NCBI GenBank assembly: GCA_002438845.1
Contig: DJRG01000029.1
Span: 98,566 to 162,565, forward strand
Reading direction: 5' to 3'
DNA length: 64,000 bases
Source of the DNA: Bacteroidales bacterium UBA6366
GTDB taxonomy: Bacteria; Bacteroidota; Bacteroidia; Bacteroidales; UBA932
Shown: one piece after another, positions 1 to 8,566 of the stretch
Layout: each line of letters begins with the position of its first letter
How positions within the stretch are numbered: position 1 is the first letter of the stretch
The notes under the pieces: generated by a model
The model's input: only the letters and a program-made list of their open reading frames with translations
Database searches by the model: none
Told to the model about the DNA's origin: nothing
Made by a program: the position numbers and the translations under genes

Positions 1-423
1 CAGCAGGGCCGCGCGCTCGAAACGAAGGCAGGTAGAGCCGTCCGGAAGCCTGTAGTCCAAGTCTGTACGAGTCCAGTCCAGCACTGGCATGAAGTTGTAG
101 GTCACGCACTTGATGCCACACTCGGAGAGGTTGCGGAGAGTCTGCTTGTAGTTCTCGATGTACTGGAGATAGTCTCCCGTCTGGGTCTTGATGTGCTCAT
201 GCACCGGCACGCTCTCCACCACGCTCCAAGTAAGACCCCAGTCCGCGATCATCTTCTGACGGGCCTTGATCTCCTCGACAGGCCATACCTGCCCGTTAGG
301 AATATGATGCAGCGCATGGACGATGTCAGTCACGCCGGTCTGACGGATATAATCCAAGGAGATAGGGTCGTTCGGACCGTACCATCTCCAACTCTCCCGC
401 ATCAAAAATATATTCTTATTCAT
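1..423 (-). CDS. uxuA: Mannonate dehydratase, N-terminal part (cut by window edge)
   Basis: Reverse-strand reading from ATG at 423 gives about 141 residues that run off the window. The N-terminus MRESWRWYGPNDPISLDYIR, then TDIVHALHHIPNG and the VW element, is the hallmark of UxuA, which dehydrates D-mannonate to 2-keto-3-deoxygluconate in hexuronate catabolism. The gene follows an SDR of the mannonate oxidoreductase type on the same strand, so the two steps fructuronate to mannonate to KDG are encoded side by side. No frameshift is seen in the visible part. The catalytic C-terminal part is outside the window. Confidence 0.9.
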   Translation of the reverse strand, partial: MNKNIFLMRESWRWYGPNDPISLDYIRQTGVTDIVHALHHIPNGQVWPVEEIKARQKMIADWGLTWSVVESVPVHEHIKTQTGDYLQYIENYKQTLRNLSECGIKCVTYNFMPVLDWTRTDLDYRLPDGSTCLRFERAALL

Positions 424-498
424 TTTCAATTCTAAATATTCATTTAAAAGTAAATCATATATAGCCGAACACTCGGAGCGTAGCGACCGAAGGGGTTT

Positions 499-544
499 CG
501 GGGAATCCTTTCCCCGTGCCCCTCAGGGGCTGTCACGTAGTGAC
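499..544. repeat. Cluster of three adjacent short palindromes
   Basis: Three short inverted repeats lie head to tail in the gap between the SDR gene and uxuA: CGGGGAA/TTCCCCG (499-516), GCCCCTCAGGGGC (518-530) and GTCACGTAGTGAC (532-544). Together they could form three consecutive small stem-loops in the uxuA leader. They resemble REP-type intergenic palindromes. No coding potential is evident. Confidence 0.5.
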
Positions 545-564
545 TGGGGGTTGAAGAAGATGAT

Positions 565-600
565 GCGTTTTCAATTTAGTTCTCGCTAAATTGAAAACGC
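565..600 (-). terminator. Perfect 15-bp hairpin spanning the SDR stop codon
   Basis: GCGTTTTCAATTTAG (565-579) and its exact reverse complement (586-600) are separated by 6 nt. The right arm is the last codons and stop of the SDR gene, so the stem includes the stop codon. There is no T-run, so it may attenuate, protect the mRNA end or be part of a repeat rather than act as a classical terminator. Confidence 0.5.
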
Positions 601-1404
601 GTCAAAACCTCCGTCAACTACGTTAATCGTTCCTGTAACAGCCTTGGAAGCGTCTGAGGCCAACCAGTGAAGGGTCCCGAGGAGCTCCTCTGGCTCAAGG
701 AAACGTCCGAACGGAGTGTGGGAGAGAATCTTGTGCGAGCGGTCGGTCAGACTGCCGTCAGGATTGGTGAGCAGGGAACGGTTCTGGTTAGTGAGCAGGA
801 ATCCCGGGGCGATGGCGTTGACCCGAAGTCCCTCGCCGAACTTGATTGCAAGCTCTCCGGCCAAGTATTTGGTCCAGTTGGCCACAGCGGCCTTGGCGAC
901 ACCGTAACCTGCCACACGGGTGAGAGGCCTTAATGAGGTCTCGCTGCAGAAATTGATGATCGAGCCTTTCTTCTTTTCGACCATCGCCTTGGCAAAGACC
1001 ATTGTCGGAAGGACAGTTCCGAACAGGTTGAGATCCACGACCTTGCGCACAGCCTCGACATCGAGGTCAAAGATTGTCTTCTCAGGCGGAACCGTCGCAG
1101 CGGCCATGTTTCCCCCGGCAGCGTTCAACAGAATGTCAATCCCGCCGAATTTCTCCACAATCGCCTTGCAGTTAGACTCAAGGGTCTCCTTGTCAAGCAC
1201 ATTTGTAGGCAGGAAGCAAGCCTCCCCACCTTCAGCCTTGATCTCGGCCACAATGGCCTCACCCTTCTCCGCAGCCCTGTCCAGGTCCAGAAGAGCGACC
1301 TTGGCTCCCTGTGCAGCGAAATATTTCACGATGGTGGCACCGAGAACCCCGCAGGCTCCGGTCATCACGAGCACCTTACCTTTGATGTCAAAAAGATTTT
1401 CCAT
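586..1404 (-). CDS. SDR-family D-mannonate oxidoreductase (fructuronate reductase type)
   Basis: The 272-residue short-chain dehydrogenase has the Rossmann motif TGACGVLGATIVK near the N-terminus, an NAAGGN segment, and the Tyr-x-x-x-Lys pair in GYGVAKAAV. Placement directly before uxuA points to NAD(P)H-linked interconversion of fructuronate and mannonate, a role taken by SDRs in many Bacteroidota instead of the classical UxuB. The substrate is inferred from context and could be another 2-keto/hydroxy sugar acid. The start ATG at 1404 lies 21 bp after the GH2 stop, which suggests one operon. Confidence 0.8.
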   Translation of the reverse strand: MENLFDIKGKVLVMTGACGVLGATIVKYFAAQGAKVALLDLDRAAEKGEAIVAEIKAEGGEACFLPTNVLDKETLESNCKAIVEKFGGIDILLNAAGGNMAAATVPPEKTIFDLDVEAVRKVVDLNLFGTVLPTMVFAKAMVEKKKGSIINFCSETSLRPLTRVAGYGVAKAAVANWTKYLAGELAIKFGEGLRVNAIAPGFLLTNQNRSLLTNPDGSLTDRSHKILSHTPFGRFLEPEELLGTLHWLASDASKAVTGTINVVDGGFDAFSI

Positions 1405-1425
1405 AATTGTCTCTATTTGTTAAAG

Positions 1426-3309
1426 TTATTTTATCGGCATTGATTTGATCACCTTAGTGTTGATTTCACTCAACTTCTTCTCATCCACCTTGATGACCTT
1501 GCGATCGTAGGTCATAAGGCCGTTCACCTCACCCTCGACATCTGTCGTCTGGGTATAAACGGCGCCGCATACTCCTTGCTTGACAAGAAGGATCAGGTGC
1601 TCGGCGAACTTTTCGTATTCGGCCAGAACCTCATCTCCGTTCTTGTACTGGACATATCCCCAGTTGCGGTCTGTCTGCCAAAGGTGCCCCTCCAACGGAA
1701 GTCCTATGCCGCCGAACTCTCCCACGACATTGGCCATCTTTGTTTCCCAAAGGTACATCGCAGGATATGGATAGTGGTGGTTGTCCATGATGTCGCCGCA
1801 GTCCGGCTCCCAGTTGCCGCCAGAAGACATATTGATAAGTCTTGTAGGATCCTGCGCTCTGGTGAACTCGACGGCGGCCTTGGTGTCGAACTGGCTCCAA
1901 GCCTCGTTGAAAGGAACCCACATCACGACACACGGGAACTTCTTCACCTGTGCGATGATCTCGGACCACTCCTTATAATAATTAGCCTTCGCTTGAGGAG
2001 TCGCCGGAAAGTCAGAGCCCTCGTTGTAGTTGTGCACGCCCCATTTGTTCAGATTGTTGGAACCGAAGCAAGGCATATCCTGCCAAACCAGCATTCCGAT
2101 CTGGTCGCAATGATAGAACCAGCGGGACGGCTCAACCTTGATATGCTTGCGGATCATGTTGAAACCGAAGTCCTTCGTCTTCTGAATATCATATTTCAGT
2201 GCCTCGTCAGTCGGAGCGGTGTAGAGCCCATCCGGCCACCAGCCCTGGTCGAGAGGGCCGAACTGAAACAACGGCTGACCGTTGAGCCCCATGAGTTTGG
2301 TGTTCTTGTTCTTCACATAAAGAGACACCTCACGCATGGCGGTGTAACCATCGACAGAGTCTATGGTCTTTCCGCTGCGTACCACAGAAATCCTGAGGCC
2401 GTACAGATAAGGCGAATCAGGAGACCAAAGCCGGGCGTCTTTAACCGGCAATGTCACTGTGCCGCCAGGAACCGTCATGCCCTGGGCAATCACATTGGAC
2501 GAAGCGTTTTCCGTGGAATAACCGACACCGCCTTCAAGGAGAGCCACTTTCACAATGTCTCCTTCCTGAACACCTTCAGCGGTCACATTAACATCCAACG
2601 TACCCGCCTTGATATCCGAGACAGCATAATAGTCAACAATATGTGACTTGGCTACCGGTTCAATCCAGACACTCTGCCATATTCCCGAGACAGCCGTGTA
2701 CCAGATTCCATTAGGGTTCTTGACCTGCTTTCCACGAGGTTGAAAATCGTTGTCCGTGGCGTCGAGCACCCTGACGGCCAGCCGGTTGTCTCCATTCTTA
2801 AGATAAGGAGTAACATCAAACGAGAAGTGCGTATAGCCACCGGTATGTCTTCCTACCTGAATGTCATTGACATACACATCAGCCTGCCAATCCACCGCCT
2901 CAAAGTTAAGCATCAACCTCTTACCCTTCCATGCGGACGGCACCTTGAATGTGGTCTTGTACCAAAGAGCGTCCTCCGGAGTCAGCGTGCGGCCGACACC
3001 TGAAAGAGAAGACTCCACAGCGAAAGGCACAAGGATATTCCCGTCAAATTTTTCCGGAAGAGCGTTGTCTTTAGAGGTTATTGAATATTCCCACAGTCCG
3101 TTGAGGGACTTCCACTCGGAGCGGACCATCTGAGGACGAGGGTATTCCTGATGGACATTCGAAGGGTTTACCTCCTCAGCCCAGTGTGTGCGGATGTGGT
3201 TGCCGGCAGGAGTCCAGGATTGGGCTGCAATCGGGCCTGCAAATGCAATAACGGCCGCGAGAGCAGAATAAAATCGTGTTTTCATTGTCATTATTTGTTT
3301 TTGTGTCAT
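1426..3309 (-). CDS. Secreted glycoside hydrolase family 2 protein
   Basis: 627 residues with a signal peptide (MKTRFYSALAAVIAFAGPIA). A GH2 sugar-binding domain (WKSLNGLWEY, then VYVNDIQVGRHTGGYTHF), an immunoglobulin-like domain and a TIM barrel follow. The catalytic acid/base is the Glu of WVPFNEAW and the nucleophile is the Glu of VVGEFGG. The barrel motif GPLDQGWWPDGLYT with FNMIRKHIKVEP marks a GH2 group common in Bacteroidota. The Asn-Lys-His motif that marks beta-glucuronidases is not seen. Neighbouring uxuA/SDR suggest uronide-containing glycans, but substrate is open. ATG at 3309 overlaps the upstream stop (ATGA); an internal ATG at 3285 is an equally plausible start and gives a tighter signal peptide. 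Confidence 0.85.
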   Translation of the reverse strand: MTQKQIMTMKTRFYSALAAVIAFAGPIAAQSWTPAGNHIRTHWAEEVNPSNVHQEYPRPQMVRSEWKSLNGLWEYSITSKDNALPEKFDGNILVPFAVESSLSGVGRTLTPEDALWYKTTFKVPSAWKGKRLMLNFEAVDWQADVYVNDIQVGRHTGGYTHFSFDVTPYLKNGDNRLAVRVLDATDNDFQPRGKQVKNPNGIWYTAVSGIWQSVWIEPVAKSHIVDYYAVSDIKAGTLDVNVTAEGVQEGDIVKVALLEGGVGYSTENASSNVIAQGMTVPGGTVTLPVKDARLWSPDSPYLYGLRISVVRSGKTIDSVDGYTAMREVSLYVKNKNTKLMGLNGQPLFQFGPLDQGWWPDGLYTAPTDEALKYDIQKTKDFGFNMIRKHIKVEPSRWFYHCDQIGMLVWQDMPCFGSNNLNKWGVHNYNEGSDFPATPQAKANYYKEWSEIIAQVKKFPCVVMWVPFNEAWSQFDTKAAVEFTRAQDPTRLINMSSGGNWEPDCGDIMDNHHYPYPAMYLWETKMANVVGEFGGIGLPLEGHLWQTDRNWGYVQYKNGDEVLAEYEKFAEHLILLVKQGVCGAVYTQTTDVEGEVNGLMTYDRKVIKVDEKKLSEINTKVIKSMPIK

Positions 3310-4874
3310 TTAATCAGATTACCTAAAATCGAACGCGTAAGTTCCCTCGTGACCGTACGGGTGACAGCGGAGGTCGTGTTTTTAACCACCCTTGATGTAC
3401 CGCTCCCCTTCCTGGTCTTTTTCCCGGTCACCTTATTGGACACAGCGGTCCCGACCGAAGCGGCCACTGACGCGGTCACAGCGGTGACAACCGCCTTGGC
3501 CAATTTTCCGAACAGTCCACCTCCGTTCTTCTTCACCTTGGCCTCGGAGGAAGCGGCTTCAGCCTCAGCGGCGGCATCCTCCTCTTCTTTCTGAGCCTGG
3601 GCAAGAAGCACCTCGAAAGCGCTCTCACGGTCAATCGGAGTGTCATACTTTCCGAATATCCTCGAAGACTTGATCAACTGGCTTCTCTGCGACTCGTCAA
3701 TCGCCCCTATCTGGCTCAAAGGGAAAAGAATCTTAGCCTTCTGGACGATGCCAGGGGCTCCATTCGCCTCAAGGAATGAGACAAGAGCCTCACCGGTACC
3801 AAGATTCATGATGGCCTCGGAAGTGTCAAACGCAGGGTTCGCCCGGAATGTCTCGGCGGCCACCTTCACGGCCTTCTGATCCTTCGGGGTGAAGGCTCTC
3901 AGGGCATGCTGGACACGGTTTCCGAGTTGCCCGAGAATGCTTTCCGGAATATCGGTCGGACTCTGGGTCACGAAATAGACTCCGACTCCTTTGCTGCGGA
4001 TGAGCCTTACGACCTGTTCGATCTTATCAGCCAACGCCTTAGGTGTGTCGTCAAAGAGCATGTGCGCCTCATCAAAGAAGAATACAAGTTTCGGAAGCTC
4101 CATGTCACCGACCTCCGGTAAAGTTGAATATAATTCCGAAAGAAGCCAAAGAAGGAATGTCGAATAGAGTTTCGGCTTCATCATCAACCTGTCGGCGGCC
4201 AGCACGCTCATCACGCCCTTTCCTCCCTCGCAGGCCAGAAGATCCTGAATATCAAAGGACGGCTCACCAAAGAATTGGTCGGCCCCTTCATTCTCAAGAG
4301 TGAGGATCGACCTCTGGATGGCACCCACCGAAGCGGAGGCGATGTTGCCATAGACCGGGGAATATTCCGACGCATGAGCCTGGACAAAATTCAGCATCGA
4401 ACGCAGGTCTTTGATGTCAATCAAAAGAAGCCCCCTCTCATCAGCGATTCTGAACACGATGTTCAGCACCCCCTCCTGTGTGTCGTTAAGTCCAAGAATA
4501 CGGCTCAAGAGCTGAGGTCCCATCTGGGAGACCGTGCACCTTAGCGGATGTCCCTGCTGCCCGAAAACATCGTAGAAGCGGACAGGGCAGCTCTGGAACT
4601 GAGGATTCTCAATGCCGAACTCCGCCATTCTCTTCTCGATGAAACCACTCATGCGGCCAGGTTGGGATATTCCCGAAAGGTCCCCTTTCATGTCCGCCAT
4701 GAAACAAGGGACTCCAGCCTGACAGAAAGTCTCGGCCATGACCTGAAGTGTGACTGTCTTTCCGGTACCGGTCGCTCCTGCGACAAGTCCATGTCTGTTG
4801 GCCATTTTTCCGATGATGGAAAGCGGCCCGTCCTGGCATTGGGCTATCCAAAGCCCGTTCTTTGCGTCGTACAT
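3306..4874 (-). CDS. HerA-like ATPase, DUF853 (YjgR) family
   Basis: 522 residues. Walker A is GATGTGKTVTLQ near residue 35 and Walker B is LVFFFDEAHMLFDD near residue 270; FVTQSPTDIPESIL is a sensor-type strand. This is the FtsK/HerA-superfamily YjgR/DUF853 group, putative DNA- or protein-translocating ATPases of unknown function. The C-terminus carries an acidic Ala/Glu coiled-coil (EEEDAAAEAEAA), then an Ala/Val/Thr-rich hydrophobic stretch and a basic tail, a possible membrane or self-association segment. It begins 5 bp after rsmD, so co-transcription with rsmD is likely. Confidence 0.85.
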   Translation of the reverse strand: MYDAKNGLWIAQCQDGPLSIIGKMANRHGLVAGATGTGKTVTLQVMAETFCQAGVPCFMADMKGDLSGISQPGRMSGFIEKRMAEFGIENPQFQSCPVRFYDVFGQQGHPLRCTVSQMGPQLLSRILGLNDTQEGVLNIVFRIADERGLLLIDIKDLRSMLNFVQAHASEYSPVYGNIASASVGAIQRSILTLENEGADQFFGEPSFDIQDLLACEGGKGVMSVLAADRLMMKPKLYSTFLLWLLSELYSTLPEVGDMELPKLVFFFDEAHMLFDDTPKALADKIEQVVRLIRSKGVGVYFVTQSPTDIPESILGQLGNRVQHALRAFTPKDQKAVKVAAETFRANPAFDTSEAIMNLGTGEALVSFLEANGAPGIVQKAKILFPLSQIGAIDESQRSQLIKSSRIFGKYDTPIDRESAFEVLLAQAQKEEEDAAAEAEAASSEAKVKKNGGGLFGKLAKAVVTAVTASVAASVGTAVSNKVTGKKTRKGSGTSRVVKNTTSAVTRTVTRELTRSILGNLIK

Positions 4875-4879
4875 TATAG

Positions 4880-5416
4880 TTAGTCTTTACTGAAAAAAGA
4901 GAAATGGACTCGCCCGTATCTCTTTTCTTTCTTAAAGTATTGATGGTCCGAGAACGAATGCTCGTCACCATGCTCCAAAATGAAATAGCATCCCGGGTGG
5001 AGGATATCGGCGGAATAAACCTTGTCCGGAAGCGTCTCCAAGCCGTCAAGCGCATAAGGCGGGTCAGCGAACACAATGTCGAACTTCTCGTGGCAGATGC
5101 CGAGAAAATCAAACACATTGTCCCTCACCATCGTGACATTGTCAAGACCAAGCCGTCGTGCCTCAGTCTTGATGAACGAGGCGTTCTCTCTGGCCATTTC
5201 GACCGACCAGACCCTTTCCGCTCCCCTTGAGGCGAACTCGAACGCGACCGCACCGGTGCCCCCGAATAGATCCAGGACCTTAAGTCCCTCAAACTCGTAC
5301 TCGTTGTCAAGCACGTTGAAAAGTCCCTCACGGGCAAAATCTGTTGTCGGCCGGGCCTTGTAGCCGGCTGGCGGGTTTACTGTCTTGCCACGCAGTTTTC
5401 CTCCGATGATCCTCAT
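4880..5416 (-). CDS. rsmD: 16S rRNA (guanine(966)-N(2))-methyltransferase RsmD
   Basis: 178 residues, the normal length. MRIIGGKLRGKTV at the N-terminus, RPTTDFAREGLFNVL, the SAM-binding LDLFGGTGAVAFE and the catalytic DPPY in VFADPPYAL are diagnostic of RsmD, which methylates G966 of 16S rRNA in the 30S subunit. ATG at 5416 overlaps the stop of the upstream DUF3822 gene by four bases, which suggests translational coupling. No irregularities seen. Confidence 0.95.
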   Translation of the reverse strand: MRIIGGKLRGKTVNPPAGYKARPTTDFAREGLFNVLDNEYEFEGLKVLDLFGGTGAVAFEFASRGAERVWSVEMARENASFIKTEARRLGLDNVTMVRDNVFDFLGICHEKFDIVFADPPYALDGLETLPDKVYSADILHPGCYFILEHGDEHSFSDHQYFKKEKRYGRVHFSFFSKD

Positions 5417-6105
5417 AACCTTTCAACTGATTTAAAATAACGGTACAAGGACATTTCCTCCTCCTGCGTCAACGGAGTCCTGAAATAGACTGACGAGACC
5501 TCAGGATTGAGCTGCAGTTTCTTCACCGCCATGAACAGGAAATACTCGGCGGTTGTGAAATCCTCTGCCCTGAACACATTGGCCAGAAGCAGGCTGCGTC
5601 CCTGGGATATTCCTAAATGAATATAACCGGAGGCATAGGATGCCACAATCCTGTTATATTCATCAATTCTTCCGAGATCCCTCAAGATGTAGTACATCTC
5701 AGGAAGGACCTCGGCCGGTCTTCCATCATTGTCAAGAACAGCCTGGGAGACGGTTCTCGACAGCATCTCTCCAATCGTCAAGGAATAGACAAGTTCGGCC
5801 GCAAATTCCGGGACAAGAATATGCCGAACCTCATCCTCATCTCCGAGAAGGACGGTGTCCGACAGGATCCCGCGCATAAGGGTCTCGTCGAAAAAGGCCG
5901 ACGGAACCAACGCCACCTTCGGGGTCAGAAGGGACACCTCAACCATAGGATAACGGCGCTGAAGTTCCGCCGCCGTGAAGACAGTGTCCGCACCGCGCCA
6001 TCCGGACTCCTCAACTGATGAACCGTCCGACACCTTAAAAGAATATCCATTCAAGCAGACTTGAATGGATATTCCGTCATTTTTCTGTTTTGGATTCCAA
6101 TCCAT
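5413..6105 (-). CDS. DUF3822 family protein
   Basis: 230 residues matching the Bacteroidota-specific DUF3822 family, which typically sits directly upstream of rsmD as here. Features include the N-terminal strand SIQVCLNGYSFKVSD, the central segment LANVFRAEDFTTAEYFLFMAV and the C-terminal LTQEEEMSLYRYFKSVE. The family has an actin/FtsA-like ATPase-type fold by prediction, but no function is established. No signal peptide or membrane segment is present, so it is probably cytoplasmic. Confidence 0.8.
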   Translation of the reverse strand: MDWNPKQKNDGISIQVCLNGYSFKVSDGSSVEESGWRGADTVFTAAELQRRYPMVEVSLLTPKVALVPSAFFDETLMRGILSDTVLLGDEDEVRHILVPEFAAELVYSLTIGEMLSRTVSQAVLDNDGRPAEVLPEMYYILRDLGRIDEYNRIVASYASGYIHLGISQGRSLLLANVFRAEDFTTAEYFLFMAVKKLQLNPEVSSVYFRTPLTQEEEMSLYRYFKSVERL

Positions 6106-6129
6106 CTATTCCGATTTGGGGAATCTATC

Positions 6130-6843
6130 CTACTCCCAGTTTCCAACGTTGTTGTTAGGTGCAGATATACTGCCGACCATGAGTCCCTCATAGCGGCCCT
6201 GATCCTCGCACTCAGCCACTTTGTTGACAACCAACTGGTGATTCATACCGTTAAGGATGGACTTCCAAGGCATCTTGGCCTCAAACAGAGGAACGTTCAC
6301 ACCTGAGACCTTCTTCACCACCGCGGCCATTTCGATCTTTGTCACAGCGGCGACAGACTCACCCTCTGTAGCGAAAGGTATCTGATCTATCACATTGATG
6401 TCAAAATCCTGCCTGCCACGGAAAAGGGTATCCTTCACCGCGATCTTGTTCTGAATGGAGAACACGAGGTTCTTGTCACCTTCCTGATAGAGTTTGTAAA
6501 GGCCCTCGTCGGTGATGCCTCTGTGAGACTTCTTGATGTCATTGGTGTGGGCCACGGCAAGGGAGTCATCCTTTGAGCCGACCTGCAGAAGAACGACCAT
6601 CTGGCCGTTGTTGTAGAACTGCTTGAGGGTATCGAATGAGGCCGTGAATCTCTCATTCACACCCTTGAAGGCAACCTGAAGATCACGGATGTCCTTCAGT
6701 CTCTGGACGGCGACCTTCTGCCTGGCATCAACCTCCTTGTTGAATCTTACAGGCTCCATGATGCCGTCATAGATCTTGTAGACTAAAAAGATCGCGCAAA
6801 GCGCAAGTACGATGCAGAGAATCGTTTTCAGTGTCTTGTTCAT
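6130..6843 (-). CDS. Conserved membrane-anchored protein of unknown function
   Basis: 237 residues. One N-terminal transmembrane helix (TILCIVLALCAIFLVYKIYD, about residues 7-26) is followed by a coiled-coil-like region (RQKVAVQRLKDIRDLQVAFK) and a mixed alpha/beta extracytoplasmic domain. I recognise no domain with a known function. Similar single-pass proteins next to DUF3822/rsmD occur in Bacteroidales, so it probably starts the operon that reads into rsmD. Stop and start are clean. Confidence 0.75.
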   Translation of the reverse strand: MNKTLKTILCIVLALCAIFLVYKIYDGIMEPVRFNKEVDARQKVAVQRLKDIRDLQVAFKGVNERFTASFDTLKQFYNNGQMVVLLQVGSKDDSLAVAHTNDIKKSHRGITDEGLYKLYQEGDKNLVFSIQNKIAVKDTLFRGRQDFDINVIDQIPFATEGESVAAVTKIEMAAVVKKVSGVNVPLFEAKMPWKSILNGMNHQLVVNKVAECEDQGRYEGLMVGSISAPNNNVGNWE

Positions 6844-6941
6844 TATTCTTGGTTTTTATGTTTTTCTTACCGGCGAAAAGACTCTACGTCAATTCTTGAC
6901 AAAGTTAGAAAATTGATTTATGAAATGCAATATAATATTTG

Positions 6942-6949
6942 TAATTTTG
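6942..6949 (+). promoter_or_regulatory. -7 promoter element of the DHH phosphoesterase gene
   Basis: TAATTTTG fits the Bacteroidota -7 consensus TAnnTTTG. It lies only 9 bases before ATG 6959, so a start about 7 nt downstream would give an almost leaderless transcript. It also falls inside the longer reading frame from 6920, which argues for the 6959 start. Confidence 0.5.
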
Positions 6950-6958
6950 CAGACGACA

Positions 6959-7993
6959 ATGAAAGACATCACAGTTTTAGACAGATTGGCGGACGGTTCC
7001 TCCCGCGTTACCATCGTCGTCCACACTCATCCGGACGGGGATGCGGTCGGAAGTGGCACGGCAATGGCAAGCTATCTTACCGGTATCAAGGGCAAAGACG
7101 CCGTCCTGATCGTGCCTGACACCATCCCCGAGTCCCTAAGCTTCATGCTGAAAGGGGACGCAAAGAGCAGGACGGTCACTTTCGAGGATGAACCGGAAAA
7201 AGCCCGCGAGAGAATCGAATCAAGCGACTTGATCATGTGTCTGGACTGCAATTCCTTCTCCCGGACGGCCGGGATGGAGAGTCTGCTCAGAGGGTCCAAG
7301 GCGAAAAAAGTCTTGATCGACCACCATCTGAACCCGGAAATCGATTCATTCGACCTGGTGTTCTCAAAAACAGAAATCTCCTCGGCAAGCGAGCTTCTGT
7401 TTTGGATCCTGATGGAAATGCCCGGCATCGACGACAAAGCCTCGGCACTCCCTCCGGAATGCGCCGGCGCGCTGCTCACGGGGATGACCACCGACACGAA
7501 TAACTTCGCTAATTCCGTATATCCCGGCACTCTCGAGATGGCCTCAAGGCTGATCGAAGCCGGAGTGGACCGTGACGCCATCCTGTCGGCACTTTACAAC
7601 AACTACCGGGAAAACCGCCTGCGGCTGATGGGCTTTCTCATGAATGAAAGGCTAAGGATCACTGACCAGGGAATTGCCTACATCATTTTGGACAGGCAGA
7701 CGCAGGAGAGATTCGATTACCGGAAAGGTGAGAGCGAGGGCTTTGTGAACATGCCTTTATCAATAGCCCGGGTGCGGATGAGCATATTCCTGACCCAGGA
7801 AGATAACGTTTTCAGGGTCTCCGTCAGATCAAAGGCTGGAACTTCGGCGAACAAGTTTGCGGCAAGGTTCTTCAACGGCGGAGGGCACGAGCGGGCGGCC
7901 GGCGGGAAACTGACCGTAGGCGAGGATTTGGCCTCTTCATCAGACGCCGAGGCATACATATTGAAAGCGACAGGAGAGTTTTTTGGATCATGA
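6959..7993 (+). CDS. nrnA: DHH/DHHA1 phosphoesterase, NrnA-like oligoribonuclease / pAp phosphatase
   Basis: 344 residues from ATG 6959; an in-frame ATG at 6920 would add 13 residues that overlap the promoter. DHH-family metal ligands are visible in VVHTHPDGDAVGSG, MCLDCNSFSR and VLIDHHLNPE, and the DHHA1 domain ends in the GGGHERAAGGKL motif. NrnA proteins degrade nanoRNAs to mononucleotides and dephosphorylate 3'-phosphoadenosine 5'-phosphate in the cytoplasm. The stop overlaps the next start (ATGA), which couples it to a lipoprotein gene. Confidence 0.88.
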   Translation: MKDITVLDRLADGSSRVTIVVHTHPDGDAVGSGTAMASYLTGIKGKDAVLIVPDTIPESLSFMLKGDAKSRTVTFEDEPEKARERIESSDLIMCLDCNSFSRTAGMESLLRGSKAKKVLIDHHLNPEIDSFDLVFSKTEISSASELLFWILMEMPGIDDKASALPPECAGALLTGMTTDTNNFANSVYPGTLEMASRLIEAGVDRDAILSALYNNYRENRLRLMGFLMNERLRITDQGIAYIILDRQTQERFDYRKGESEGFVNMPLSIARVRMSIFLTQEDNVFRVSVRSKAGTSANKFAARFFNGGGHERAAGGKLTVGEDLASSSDAEAYILKATGEFFGS

Positions 7994-8550
7994 TAAAGAA
8001 TATTCGCTTCATATCCGCCGCCGCGTTAGCAGCCATGGCCTTTTTGTCTCCGTCTTGCAGCAAGACAGAGACAGAGAACACCTACACGCAGCAGGACAAG
8101 TACATTGAATCCATTGTCCGTGCCCTGGCTCCGGAAGGATCCGAGGTGACCGTGGAATACTTTGACGGTTCGGTAAGGGTCACATCGACACATGGGGAAG
8201 GCGACGCGCTGGAAGACAACGGCACCGTGTCATTCTACTATGTCGGCCACATTGTCAACAGTTCAAGTCTCTCATCCGGCAACATTTTCGCCACCAACAG
8301 CAAAGAGTTCGCTGAATCGGCGCAATGGGCGGTGTCAGACACGACCATGTTCAAGGTCAGTACAGTCGATCTTTCCGAGGACAAACTCGTGAAAGGTCTG
8401 AAAATAGGAATCGTAGGGGTCAGGAGCGGGGACGAATGCTATATTCTCTTCAACGGAAAAAATGGATTCGGAAAACACAAGACGGGAACCGTACCCGGCA
8501 ATTCAGCATTGGCCTATCATTTGTGGATAACGGACGTCACCAATAAATAA
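7990..8550 (+). CDS. FKBP-like lipoprotein (single domain)
   Basis: 186 residues with a lipoprotein signal peptide; the lipobox LSPSC places the mature Cys at about residue 23. The remaining region resembles an FKBP-type peptidyl-prolyl isomerase domain: NGTVSFYYVGHIV as first strand, LVKGLKIGIVGVRSGDECYILF as the central helix and strand, and a final GNSALAYHLWITDV. Key active-site residues of FKBP are poorly conserved, so isomerase activity is uncertain. It overlaps nrnA by four bases and is followed by a related two-domain gene, a probable duplication. Confidence 0.75.
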   Translation: MIKNIRFISAAALAAMAFLSPSCSKTETENTYTQQDKYIESIVRALAPEGSEVTVEYFDGSVRVTSTHGEGDALEDNGTVSFYYVGHIVNSSSLSSGNIFATNSKEFAESAQWAVSDTTMFKVSTVDLSEDKLVKGLKIGIVGVRSGDECYILFNGKNGFGKHKTGTVPGNSALAYHLWITDVTNK

Positions 8551-8566
8551 ACGAAAGTTAATTGAC

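Noticed and set aside
1576..2646. Open frame of 356 codons on the plus strand
   Set aside because: Antisense to the GH2 gene, whose catalytic motifs are clear.
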